A stretch of DNA of 64,000 nucleotides from MGBC124762 sp048201935 (GTDB lineage: Bacteria > Bacillota > Clostridia > Oscillospirales > Oscillospiraceae): the NCBI GenBank assembly GCA_048201935.1, contig DBFBGR010000007.1, positions 67,955 through 131,954 of the forward strand, given 5' to 3'. Of this stretch, positions 55,306 to 63,415 are shown piece by piece. The stretch's first letter is position 1. Each line of letters opens with the position of its first letter. A program made the translations under genes and the position numbers. The notes under the pieces were generated by a model. It made no database searches, was not told where the DNA came from, and saw nothing but the letters and a program-made list of their open reading frames with translations.

Positions 55306-56202
55306 ATGAAGCGGCAGGATACCTTTTCCACTTGCCATCCGCTGGTGGAGCTGCTCTACTTTGCCCTGGTTCTCCTCTTCACCATGTTCCTCCCCCACCC
55401 CGGGGCCCTGGGGCTCTCCCTGGTCTGCGCCGGGGTCTACGCCCTTCGTCTGAAGGGCCCCCAAGCCCTGGGCCGCAGCCTTCGCTATCTCCTGCCCATG
55501 GCCCTCTTCGCGACGGTGGTCAATCCCGCCTTCAGCCACCGGGGCGTCACCATCCTGGCCTATCTGCCCTCGGGCAATCCCCTGACCTTGGAGAGCATCC
55601 TCTACGGGCTCTTCGCCGCCGGGCTCTTATGCACGGTGATCCTATGGTTTTTTTGCTTGACGGAGGTTTTGACCTCGGACAAGTTCGTCTACCTCTTTGG
55701 CCGGGTCATCCCCGCTTTGAGCCTGGTGCTGAGCATGGCCTTGCGCCTGGTGCCACGGTTCAAAGCTCAGTTCCAGGCGGTGGCCGACGCTCAGCGGGGC
55801 GTGGGCCGGGACCTGTCCCGGGGTCCTCTGCTCCAACGGCTACGCACGGCGGTCACCATCCTATCCATCGTGGTGACCTGGTCGCTGGAAAACGCCATCG
55901 ACACCTCCGACAGCATGAAAAGCCGGGGCTACGGCCTGCCTGGACGCACCGCCTTCTCCATCTACCGCCTGGACGGCAGGGACAAGGCCCTGCTCCTCTG
56001 GCTGGGCCTTTGCGGGCTGTATCTCGCCTTGGGCTGGGGAGCGGGCGCCTTCTCCTGGCGGTGGTATCCTTCGGTGAAGGCCGCCCCTCTCACCCCCCTC
56101 ACCGCCAGTTTTTTCCTGGTTTTTCCGGCTCTTTGTATGACCCCGCTATTTCTTGACCGAAGGGAGGACGCGGCATGGAAGTCCTTACGCTGCGAGAGCT
56201 GA
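55306..56202 (+). CDS. ecfT: ECF transporter T component
   Basis: 298-residue membrane scaffold of an energy-coupling-factor transporter, linking the ATPases to the substrate-binding S subunit. About six to seven transmembrane helices. The coupling helix motif is SMKSRGYG (~residue 210), and an upstream basic Arg cluster (ADAQRGVGRDLSRG) is typical. ATG 55306 follows TTAGGAGGTGAGG. It overlaps the next gene by 28 bases. Located directly behind the DUF4430 gene, so it probably imports the vitamin captured by those proteins. Confidence 0.93.
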   Translation: MKRQDTFSTCHPLVELLYFALVLLFTMFLPHPGALGLSLVCAGVYALRLKGPQALGRSLRYLLPMALFATVVNPAFSHRGVTILAYLPSGNPLTLESILYGLFAAGLLCTVILWFFCLTEVLTSDKFVYLFGRVIPALSLVLSMALRLVPRFKAQFQAVADAQRGVGRDLSRGPLLQRLRTAVTILSIVVTWSLENAIDTSDSMKSRGYGLPGRTAFSIYRLDGRDKALLLWLGLCGLYLALGWGAGAFSWRWYPSVKAAPLTPLTASFFLVFPALCMTPLFLDRREDAAWKSLRCES

Positions 56203-58562
56203 GCTTTTCCTATCCCCAGGCGGACGCCCCCGCTCTGGACCATGTCAGCCTGGGCGTGGAGGCCGGGGCCTTTTTCGTGCTCTGCGGCCCCTCGGGCTGC
56301 GGCAAGTCCACCCTTCTGCGCCAGTGCAAGAGCGCCCTGGTCCCCCACGGCGCGCGAAGCGGCCAGGTGCTCTTTCAGGGAAAACCGCTGGAGGACTGCG
56401 GCCAGCGGCTCCAGGCCCAGGCCATTGGCTTCGTCCAGCAGTCCCCGGACAATCAGATCGTCACCGACAAGGTCTGGCACGAGCTGGCCTTCGGCCTGGA
56501 ATCCCTGGGCCGGGACACCCCCTTCATCCGCCGCCGGGTGGCGGAGATGGCCTCGTTTTTCGGCATCCAAGACTGGTTCGACCGGGATGTGGCCTCCCTC
56601 TCCGGCGGGCAAAAGCAGCTTTTGAACCTGGCGGCGGTGATGACCCTGGACCCCGACCTTCTCATTCTGGACGAGCCCACCAGCCAGCTCGACCCCATCG
56701 CCGCCGCCGACTTTTTGTCCGTGCTGGGCAAGCTCAACCGGGAACTTGGGGTGACGGTGCTGCTCACCGAACACCGTCTGGAGGAGGCTCTGCCCCTGGC
56801 CAGCCACGTGGCCGTGCTGGACCGGGGCCGTCTAGTGAACGTGGGCACACCTCAAGAGGTAGGTCGAGCCCTTCGCATAAAAAATCACCCCATGTTCCTG
56901 GCCATGCCCACGCCCTTGCGGGTGTGGGCGGCGGTGGACGACGCAAACGCCGCGCCACCCCTCACCGTCCGGGAGGGCCGGGACTGGCTGGAGCGGTACG
57001 CTGCCGGACACCAGCTCCGCCCCCTGCCCGACGAGGTCGTCCCTGAGCCCTCCAACGAGGTCGCCCTCTCCGGCCGGGAACTGTTCTTTCGCTACGAAAA
57101 GGACAGCCCCGACGTACTGCGGGGGCTGTCGCTGGAGGTGCGGCGCGGGGAGTTCTTTGCCCTGTTGGGTGGAAACGGCGTAGGTAAATCCACCCTTTTG
57201 AAACTCCTTTCCGGGTTGCAAAAGCCCCAGCGGGGAGAGCTGACCCTCCACGGCTCGGTGGCCGCCGTGCCCCAGGACCCCCAGGCCCTTTTTGTAAAGA
57301 AGACCCTCCGGGCCGACCTTTTGGAGCTCTGCCTGGACGAGGGCAAGGCCGACCAGGTGGTGGAGCTCTGCCAGCTCAGTGGCCTGCTGGAGCGCCACCC
57401 CTTCGACCTCTCCGGCGGGGAGCGCCAGCGCGCCGCCCTGGCCAAGGTCCTGCTCCTGGAGCCGGACGTTCTTTTGCTGGACGAGCCTACCAAGGGCCTG
57501 GACGCCCAGTTCAAGCGGACCCTGGCGGGCATTTTGCAAAGCCTCACTGCCCGTGGCGTGACCATTTTGATGGTCAGTCACGACGTGGAGTTCTGCGCCG
57601 CTTACGCCCACCGCTGCGCGCTGATGTTCCGGGGCGACATCGTCACCCAGGGTACGCCCCGGAGCTTCTTCTCGGGCAACTCCTTCTACACCACCGCCGC
57701 CAACCGCATGGGCCGGACGGTGGAGCCCCAGGCCGTCACCGCCGACGACCTGGCGGCCCTCTGTGGCGCGCAAGCGCCCCCACCTCCCACGCCGCCGGAC
57801 GACGTGCCGTCCAAACCGCCCCAGGCCAAGTCTCCCTCCCAGCCCAAGCCCCCCAAAAAGAGCAGAGCGAGCCGCCGGAGCATCGTGGCGGCGGTGATGA
57901 TCCTGCTGACGATCCCCTTGACGCTGTTTGTGGGCGTTCATTTTATGGAGGGGAAGAAGTACTACTTCATCGCCCTTTTGGTACTGCTGGAGGCCATGCT
58001 GCCCTTCTTCCTCCTCTTCGAAGGGCGCAGGCCCCAGGCCCGGGAGCTGGTGGTCATCGCGGTGCTGTGCGCCATCGCCGTGGCCGCCCGGGCGGCCTTC
58101 TTCATGCTACCCCAGTTCAAGCCCGTGCTGGCTTTGACCATCGTCGCCGGGGTGGCCTTTGGCGGCGAGACGGGCTTTTTGGTGGGGGCCATGACCATGC
58201 TGCTGTCCAACATCCTGTTCTCCCAGGGGCCCTGGACCCCCTTTCAGATGTTCGCCATGGGCCTGGCCGGCTTCCTGGCCGGGGCGCTGTTTCACCGGGG
58301 CGCGCTGCCCCGCTCCAAGGGTCCCTTGAGCGTCTTCGGCGGGTTGTGCGCCATCTTCATCTACGGCGGCATGATGAACCCCGCCTCGGTGCTGATGTGG
58401 GCCGATGGCCTTGACTGGCGGCTCCTTTTGACCAGCTACCTCACCGGCCTTCCCATGGACTGCGTCCACGCCGGGGCCACCTTTTTGTTCCTCTGGCTGG
58501 CCGCCGAGCCCATGCTGGAAAAGCTGGACCGGGTCAAGGGCAAATACGGCCTGGTGGCCTAG
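56175..58562 (+). CDS. Fused ECF transporter: two ATPase domains plus S component
   Basis: 795 residues. First ATPase (~1-250): Walker A GPSGCGKST, signature LSGGQKQ, Walker B LLILDEPTS, H-loop EHR. Second ATPase (~295-520): Walker A GGNGVGKST, signature LSGGERQ, Walker B VLLLDEPTK, SHD. After a Pro/Lys-rich linker (~550-590) comes an S-type membrane domain (~595-795, about six helices; ELVVIAVLCAIAVAARAAFFMLPQFKP, AFGGETGFLVGAMTMLLSNILFSQGPWTPFQMFAMGL), which matches the cobalamin-type S component family. The ATPase pair (EcfA1-EcfA2 fusion) is common; adding the S subunit is unusual. ATG 56175 with AGGGAGGACG upstream. Confidence 0.92.
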   Translation: MEVLTLRELSFSYPQADAPALDHVSLGVEAGAFFVLCGPSGCGKSTLLRQCKSALVPHGARSGQVLFQGKPLEDCGQRLQAQAIGFVQQSPDNQIVTDKVWHELAFGLESLGRDTPFIRRRVAEMASFFGIQDWFDRDVASLSGGQKQLLNLAAVMTLDPDLLILDEPTSQLDPIAAADFLSVLGKLNRELGVTVLLTEHRLEEALPLASHVAVLDRGRLVNVGTPQEVGRALRIKNHPMFLAMPTPLRVWAAVDDANAAPPLTVREGRDWLERYAAGHQLRPLPDEVVPEPSNEVALSGRELFFRYEKDSPDVLRGLSLEVRRGEFFALLGGNGVGKSTLLKLLSGLQKPQRGELTLHGSVAAVPQDPQALFVKKTLRADLLELCLDEGKADQVVELCQLSGLLERHPFDLSGGERQRAALAKVLLLEPDVLLLDEPTKGLDAQFKRTLAGILQSLTARGVTILMVSHDVEFCAAYAHRCALMFRGDIVTQGTPRSFFSGNSFYTTAANRMGRTVEPQAVTADDLAALCGAQAPPPPTPPDDVPSKPPQAKSPSQPKPPKKSRASRRSIVAAVMILLTIPLTLFVGVHFMEGKKYYFIALLVLLEAMLPFFLLFEGRRPQARELVVIAVLCAIAVAARAAFFMLPQFKPVLALTIVAGVAFGGETGFLVGAMTMLLSNILFSQGPWTPFQMFAMGLAGFLAGALFHRGALPRSKGPLSVFGGLCAIFIYGGMMNPASVLMWADGLDWRLLLTSYLTGLPMDCVHAGATFLFLWLAAEPMLEKLDRVKGKYGLVA

Positions 58563-58573
58563 CCAAACGAAGT

Positions 58574-58610
58574 ATGCCGGAAGCGCGAGTTCGCTTCCGG
58601 CATTGCTTTT
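58574..58610 (+). terminator. Terminator of the cobalamin-uptake operon
   Basis: A perfect 12-bp stem, ATGCCGGAAGCG (58574-58585) with CGCTTCCGGCAT (58592-58603), then TGCTTTT. The -35 box of the next promoter lies in this T-rich tail. Confidence 0.9.
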
Positions 58611-58631
58611 GCGCGCCAATGGGTCTATAAT
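58603..58631 (+). promoter_or_regulatory. Promoter of the SLH beta-helix gene
   Basis: TTGCTT (58603-58608), a 17-base spacer and TATAAT (58626-58631), overlapping the preceding terminator tail. Confidence 0.82.
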
Positions 58632-58675
58632 GGTCCTATCAGCCACAAAACGCACTTTGAAAGGAGCGATACTCC

Positions 58676-61654
58676 ATGAAAAAACGCGCGCTCTGCCTGC
58701 TCATTGCCGGTGCCCTGCTGGCCCTGCCCCTCACCGCCCTGGCCGCTGGGCCGGAGACGGCGAACGCCCCTGTCCTGGCCGCCGACGGCGGCTCCTTTAC
58801 CTACCAGGGCAAAACCGTCACCCTGGGCAAGCGGACCCTCTATGTGGATGGCCGCCTCACCGACGACCAGGCGGCCAAGTCCAACTACGTCTTCAACTCC
58901 TTCACCGACGCCCTTTCCCATCTGGAAAACGGCACCCAGGCCGAGCCCATGGAGCTCTACCTGGCCCCCTACGTCTACTGGCTCCATGACCCCCACGCCA
59001 GCGAGGCCACGGACATGACCGGGGATTTCCAGGTCGAGCTGGAGTGCGAAAACCTCCACATCACCGGCCTTTCCGACGACCCCCGGGACGTGGTGGTGGC
59101 CGCCAACTTCGGCCACGACGTGGGCTTCATGGGCTCCAACTACACCATGTTCCACATCACCGGCGACGGCCTGACCCTGAAAAACCTGACCTTCGGCGAC
59201 TACTGCAACGTGGACCTGGTCTACCCCGCCGACCCCACGCTGAACATGCCCATGCGGGCTCCGGGCAACGTGACCCAGGGTCAGATCGGCGTGTATGACG
59301 GCGACAGGCTCTTTGCCGAAAACGTCCACTTCATCAGCCGTCTGAACATGATGCCCTTCAACAACAGCCAGCGGGCCCTCTACAAAAACTGCCACCTGGA
59401 GTGTACCGACGACGCCCTCAACGGCTCTTCCCAGGCGGTGTACCTGGGTTGCGAGTTCGAGTTCTACTCCTCCAAGCCCTGGTACACCTCCAGCGGCGTC
59501 ACGCTGCTGGACTGCACCATGAAGATCGTCCCCATCAATGCCGACGCCTCCACCCAGTCCGCCACCCAGTACCTGGCCAAGAGCGCCGGGCCCTTCACCG
59601 TGGTCGGCAGCTCCTTCGTCTCCGCCATCCCCAACGCCGACATCGGCTGGAGCGACGTGCTCAGCCCCACCTTCAAGAGCTACTACGCCGATGTGGATTT
59701 CAACGGCGCCCCCATCACCCTTGACGCCGGGGTGGACCTCACCGTCAAGGCCGCCCTCAAGGCCTTCCAGCTTCCCGACGGCACCTACAACGTCTACAAC
59801 CTCCTCCGGGGCGACGACGGCTGGGACCCCCTGGGCCAGAAGTCCACCATCACCGCCGCCGGGGCTGACGCGCTGCCCACCGCTATGCGCGCCTTTGTGG
59901 TCACCGAGGACGACACCGCCCCCAACGCCGCCACCATGGTCTCCGGCGGCGAGAATGGCCGTTTGACCCTAGGCTATGCCCTCACCGGGCCCCGGGCCGT
60001 GGACTATAACGCCCCCGCCCAGGTGACCTGGTCGGTGAAGGACAGCGACCAGCCCTACGTCAAGCTCACCCCCAACGCCGATGGCACCTGCACCGTGGAG
60101 GGGGTCAACACCACCGAGGAGACCGCCCTTGTGGTGGTCACCGCCCGGGACGCGTCCGGCCTGGAGGCCGCCGTGGCCCTCACTGTCCGGCCCAGCGTCC
60201 TTCCCGCCCCCACCTTCGCCCAGGCCCCCGCCATCACCTGGACCGATGAGGTGGCCAGCGTCTCCTATTCCTACGACCCCGCCACTCTGGGGGACCGCCC
60301 CGACAACGCCCGGATCACCTGGTATGTCTGTGACGACGGCCAGGGCACGAATCCTATCGCCATCGCCGTGGGCCGGAGCGACACGCCCCTGACCGCCATC
60401 CCCCTGAGCCGGGCCTACGTGGGCAAGCACCTGATGGTCACGGTGGAGCCCAAGCACCGCCGCTCGGACTACGGCCACGCCGTCACCGCCGTCTCCGCCC
60501 AGGCCGTCGCCGCCCAGGACGTTCTCGCCGTGGACGCGGTTTCCCTGGACCTGGCCACCTTCCCCACCGGCACCCAGAGCCAGGTCATCCCCGGTTTCTG
60601 GACGGTGGACAGCGTGAAGCCCGCCGATACCGTGCCCGACACCGGCGCCTTCCCCGGCGGCTGGACCGCCGAGTGTGACGGCCAGGCCAAGTGGGCCTAT
60701 GGCACCGGGGTAAAAAACGGCACCGCCGGGATCACCGGGCTTTACAACACCGACCGGGGAGCCCGGCTGATGTATACGCCCCTGGAGCCCATGAAGCGCG
60801 ACCAGATGATGTACTTCTCGGCCCGCCTGGCCCCGGGCAAGACCGCGGGCCAGGGCTTTGGCTCCAAGAACCAGTACATGGACTTCATGCTCAAGTATGA
60901 CGCCGCCAACCACACTGGCTACGGCCTTCGTATCTACCGCATCTCGGCCAGTACCTGCGGCTTCGCGCTCATCGCCCACACCGCCGACGGCAACACCCAG
61001 CTCCTCACCGAGCCGGTGGAGTCCGGCGTCTTCCTCACCGAGACTACCGTAGACCTCCGGACCCGTGGGGAGAAGCTCTACGCCACCGTTACCTCCACCG
61101 CCAGCGACGAGAAGATCGACCTCTCGGCCTACGTGCCGGGGCTGAACGATGTCACCGCCGGGGGCGTGGACATCAACCACACCGGCACCGCCGGAGACAA
61201 CTCAGTCTATCTCACCTCTGTTGAGATCTGGTGGCCCGAGAACCCCGTCCCCATCCCCTTCCACGACGTGAGCCCCGCCGCCTGGTACTACGACGCCGCT
61301 CTCTGGGCCTGCGATACCGTCCGCATGAGCGTCACCGAAGCCGGGGCCTTTGAGCCTGACCGTGTGTGCGACGTGGGGGAGGTCACGCCCATCCCCTACT
61401 CCCGGGCCGATGCGCTGAAGCGCCTGTGGGCCGCCTGCGGTGCGCCCGAGTCCACCACCGACCACCCCTTCACCGACGTTCCCACCGGGGCGGACTATGA
61501 AAAGGCCCTCCTCTGGGCGGTGGAGCAGGGCATCACCACCGGCACCTCCCCCACCACCTTCGAGCCTGATCGGCTGTGCACCCGCGCCGAGCTGGCCGTC
61601 CTGCTCTACCGGGCCGACGCGGCCCAGCTCCGCCAGCTTCTGGCGCAAAAATAA
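58676..61654 (+). CDS. SLH-anchored exoprotein with pectate-lyase-like beta-helix
   Basis: 992 residues. Signal peptide 1-24. A pectinesterase-like right-handed beta-helix (~30-355): LENGTQAEPMELYLAPYVYWLHDP, NLHITGLSDDPRDVVVAANFG, NYTMFHITGDGLTLKNLTFGDYCNVDL, NCHLECTDDALNGSSQAVYLGCEFEF. A middle region of Ig-like and LamG/jelly-roll-like domains (~400-860) follows, with SLH repeats at the C terminus (~865-992; FHDVSPAAWYYDAALWACD, FTDVPTGADYEKALLWAVEQGITTGTSPTTF). The catalytic residues of pectinesterases are not evident, so an enzyme or an adhesin are both possible. ATG 58676 with AAAGGAGCG upstream. Confidence 0.88.
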   Translation: MKKRALCLLIAGALLALPLTALAAGPETANAPVLAADGGSFTYQGKTVTLGKRTLYVDGRLTDDQAAKSNYVFNSFTDALSHLENGTQAEPMELYLAPYVYWLHDPHASEATDMTGDFQVELECENLHITGLSDDPRDVVVAANFGHDVGFMGSNYTMFHITGDGLTLKNLTFGDYCNVDLVYPADPTLNMPMRAPGNVTQGQIGVYDGDRLFAENVHFISRLNMMPFNNSQRALYKNCHLECTDDALNGSSQAVYLGCEFEFYSSKPWYTSSGVTLLDCTMKIVPINADASTQSATQYLAKSAGPFTVVGSSFVSAIPNADIGWSDVLSPTFKSYYADVDFNGAPITLDAGVDLTVKAALKAFQLPDGTYNVYNLLRGDDGWDPLGQKSTITAAGADALPTAMRAFVVTEDDTAPNAATMVSGGENGRLTLGYALTGPRAVDYNAPAQVTWSVKDSDQPYVKLTPNADGTCTVEGVNTTEETALVVVTARDASGLEAAVALTVRPSVLPAPTFAQAPAITWTDEVASVSYSYDPATLGDRPDNARITWYVCDDGQGTNPIAIAVGRSDTPLTAIPLSRAYVGKHLMVTVEPKHRRSDYGHAVTAVSAQAVAAQDVLAVDAVSLDLATFPTGTQSQVIPGFWTVDSVKPADTVPDTGAFPGGWTAECDGQAKWAYGTGVKNGTAGITGLYNTDRGARLMYTPLEPMKRDQMMYFSARLAPGKTAGQGFGSKNQYMDFMLKYDAANHTGYGLRIYRISASTCGFALIAHTADGNTQLLTEPVESGVFLTETTVDLRTRGEKLYATVTSTASDEKIDLSAYVPGLNDVTAGGVDINHTGTAGDNSVYLTSVEIWWPENPVPIPFHDVSPAAWYYDAALWACDTVRMSVTEAGAFEPDRVCDVGEVTPIPYSRADALKRLWAACGAPESTTDHPFTDVPTGADYEKALLWAVEQGITTGTSPTTFEPDRLCTRAELAVLLYRADAAQLRQLLAQK

Positions 61655-61673
61655 GGGCAAACAAGCCTATCGC

Positions 61674-61706
61674 AAGGGCCGCACCCAGTCGGGTGCGGCC
61701 CTTTTC
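61674..61706. terminator. Bidirectional terminator after the SLH beta-helix gene
   Basis: A perfect 13-bp stem, 61674-61686 with 61691-61703 around AGTC, followed by TTCC on plus; the convergent nuclease-like gene ends at 61719. Confidence 0.85.
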
Positions 61707-61718
61707 CTCGTCGTGGTC

Positions 61719-62222
61719 TTATTTTGCTATCTCATAGAAGTGGACAAAGCCTCCGGGGGCTTGCAGGTCAGGCAGAAATCTGTGGCGGCTGACCTTGTTG
61801 GGATAAGCGCAGGCCAGTTCGTGATAGATGTCCTCCAGTTCACGGCGGTCCTGGACCAGGGCAATGACCTGGTAGTCGTCGCCGGGTTCCAGCGCCGCGC
61901 CCTTTTCGATGTCCTCCGCCACCATGCCGACAAAGGCGCCGGTGTCGCCGCCGGCCACCTGGCACTTCAGCTCCACCACCGTAGTGGTCTGGGATAAGTA
62001 AGGATACTGCATGACCAGGTCCGCCCGCAGGGCGGTGTCGGGGTAGACCGTGCTGTCCTCCAGCGTGATCCGGTATCCCTTGCCGCAGGTCGTGGCGATG
62101 TAGTAGGCCAGCTCCATCTGGAACCACCGCTCCCAGCCGCCCTTCATCTGGCTGAGAAAGTTGACCTTTTGGATGAACGCCCCGTTGCTGAACAGGTCCT
62201 TGACCGCCTGCTCCACTCTCAT
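61719..62222 (-). CDS. PD-(D/E)XK-type nuclease-like protein
   Basis: 167-residue soluble protein. The core DLVMQYP (D68) followed by TVVELKCQ (E84, K86) has the spacing of a restriction-endonuclease-like active site, with an upstream helix carrying E37. The last third (ALVQDRRELEDIYHELACAYP) continues the fold with alternating strands and helices. Its ATG overlaps the stop of the preceding gene by 4 bases (ATGA), so the two proteins are made together. No REase subfamily is recognised, and the target is unknown. Confidence 0.7.
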   Translation of the reverse strand: MRVEQAVKDLFSNGAFIQKVNFLSQMKGGWERWFQMELAYYIATTCGKGYRITLEDSTVYPDTALRADLVMQYPYLSQTTTVVELKCQVAGGDTGAFVGMVAEDIEKGAALEPGDDYQVIALVQDRRELEDIYHELACAYPNKVSRHRFLPDLQAPGGFVHFYEIAK

Positions 62223-63106
62223 TTCACGTCCTCCAAATAGGCCAGCAGCGCGGCGTTGGGGGCGGGCATAGCCTGCAGCAGACCGTTGCCCGCGGCATGG
62301 TCCGCCGCCTTCTGGCGGTTCAGCAGCTCGTGGACCTCGTTAAAGGCGTTCTTCTGGGCGGCGCTGAGCTGGTCCAGCAGGCTCTGGTAGGTGTTCACCA
62401 GCAGATGGAGCCGCCCGTTGGGCTCGTCGGCGGCAAACTCCTGGCTGGTGATGAGCTTGACCATGGCGTTTTGGATGGCGTTGACCGAGGCGGTGTTACT
62501 GACGATGGCGTCCAGCCGGGACTGGAGATACAGCACGTCCGCCTGGGCGGCGGCCTTGGTGGCGGAGAAGTTCAGCTCGTAGATCACGAAGTTCTGGAAC
62601 ACCTTCTTGCTCTTGATGATCCCCCGGCCCTCATACACCCGGTTCACCAGCATCAGGTGCAGCGTCAGCCCCGGGCCCACGGACACGTGCTGGATGTCGT
62701 GGGTGTAGCTGGCCGACTCCTTCCACGCCAGGGCGGACATGGCGTTGGACAGAAAGCTCACCGCCAGCTTGATGGCCATGCCGGAGTACTCGTCCAGCGC
62801 CGCCATGGCCTTCTGCTTCTCCGCGTCCGCCGAGGGGGTCTCAAAGACCTCCTTGCCGATCTTCTCAATGACCTGGCCGATGGCCTCCATGGAGAACTCG
62901 GTCTCCAATTGGTAGTCCTGGTGCTGCTTGGCGCCTAGCTGGATGTACTGGCCCTCCGCGTCTGCGTAGAAATCCTGGATGGACTTTTTGAACTCGGTCA
63001 TGAAGCCCGCGGCGGCGGTCTCCACGTTCTTGCCCATCTCCTCCATAAATTGGGTGAATTCCTGGTCGGTCTCGCTGAGGTTCTTGATGGTGGGGGACTT
63101 TCCCAT
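62219..63106 (-). CDS. Helical partner protein of the nuclease-like gene, unknown function
   Basis: 295 residues, mostly predicted helical: an N-terminal helix-rich region (~15-110) with heptad-like Leu/Met/Glu spacing, a central mixed segment around 120-190 (SVGPGLTLHLMLVNRVYEGRGIIKSKKVFQNF), then helices to the C terminus. No membrane segment and no known domain. ATG 63106 is used because GGAAGG lies 9-10 bases upstream; an in-frame ATG at 63130 is possible. It is co-translated with the nuclease-like protein and divergent from a Cro-like regulator, a layout seen in toxin-antitoxin, phage and defence modules. Confidence 0.75.
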   Translation of the reverse strand: MGKSPTIKNLSETDQEFTQFMEEMGKNVETAAAGFMTEFKKSIQDFYADAEGQYIQLGAKQHQDYQLETEFSMEAIGQVIEKIGKEVFETPSADAEKQKAMAALDEYSGMAIKLAVSFLSNAMSALAWKESASYTHDIQHVSVGPGLTLHLMLVNRVYEGRGIIKSKKVFQNFVIYELNFSATKAAAQADVLYLQSRLDAIVSNTASVNAIQNAMVKLITSQEFAADEPNGRLHLLVNTYQSLLDQLSAAQKNAFNEVHELLNRQKAADHAAGNGLLQAMPAPNAALLAYLEDVK

Positions 63107-63182
63107 GTTGATTCCTTCCTTTCTTTTCAAAAGAGTTGGGATTTGCTAGATTGAGTTTAGTAAATACCGACACTTTTGATAA

Positions 63183-63200
63183 CTTACATCTCTGTAAGTG
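63183..63200. promoter_or_regulatory. Operator-like palindrome between the divergent genes
   Basis: ACTTACA (63183-63189) and TGTAAGT (63194-63200) form a perfect 7-bp inverted repeat around TCTC, 14 bases before the Cro-like gene and in the leader of the divergent operon. A likely site for the Cro-like protein. Confidence 0.6.
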
Positions 63201-63214
63201 GAAAGGAACCGCCC

Positions 63215-63415
63215 ATGATCACCTTTACCCCCCTGTGGGACACCCTGCGTCGCCGTGGCGAGACCATCTACGATTTGGAGTACCGCTACGGTCTGAACCC
63301 CGCTGAGATCTCCCGGCTCAAGCACGACCACAACTTCACCCTGCGCTCAGTGGACCGCTATTGCGCGCTGCTGGACTGCGACCTGGCCGACCTCATCGCC
63401 TACACCCGGGAGTGA
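63215..63415 (+). CDS. Cro-like XRE regulator
   Basis: 66-residue single helix-turn-helix protein: TPLWDTLRRRGETIYDLEYRYGLNPAEISRLKHDHNFTLRSVDRYCALLDCDLADLIAYTRE, a minimal HTH_26/XRE-type domain with recognition helix around residues 29-40. ATG 63215 follows GGAAAGGAACC; an in-frame ATG at 63176 lies before the ribosome site and inside the operator region. Divergent from the helical/nuclease pair, it probably controls both promoters. Confidence 0.9.
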   Translation: MITFTPLWDTLRRRGETIYDLEYRYGLNPAEISRLKHDHNFTLRSVDRYCALLDCDLADLIAYTRE

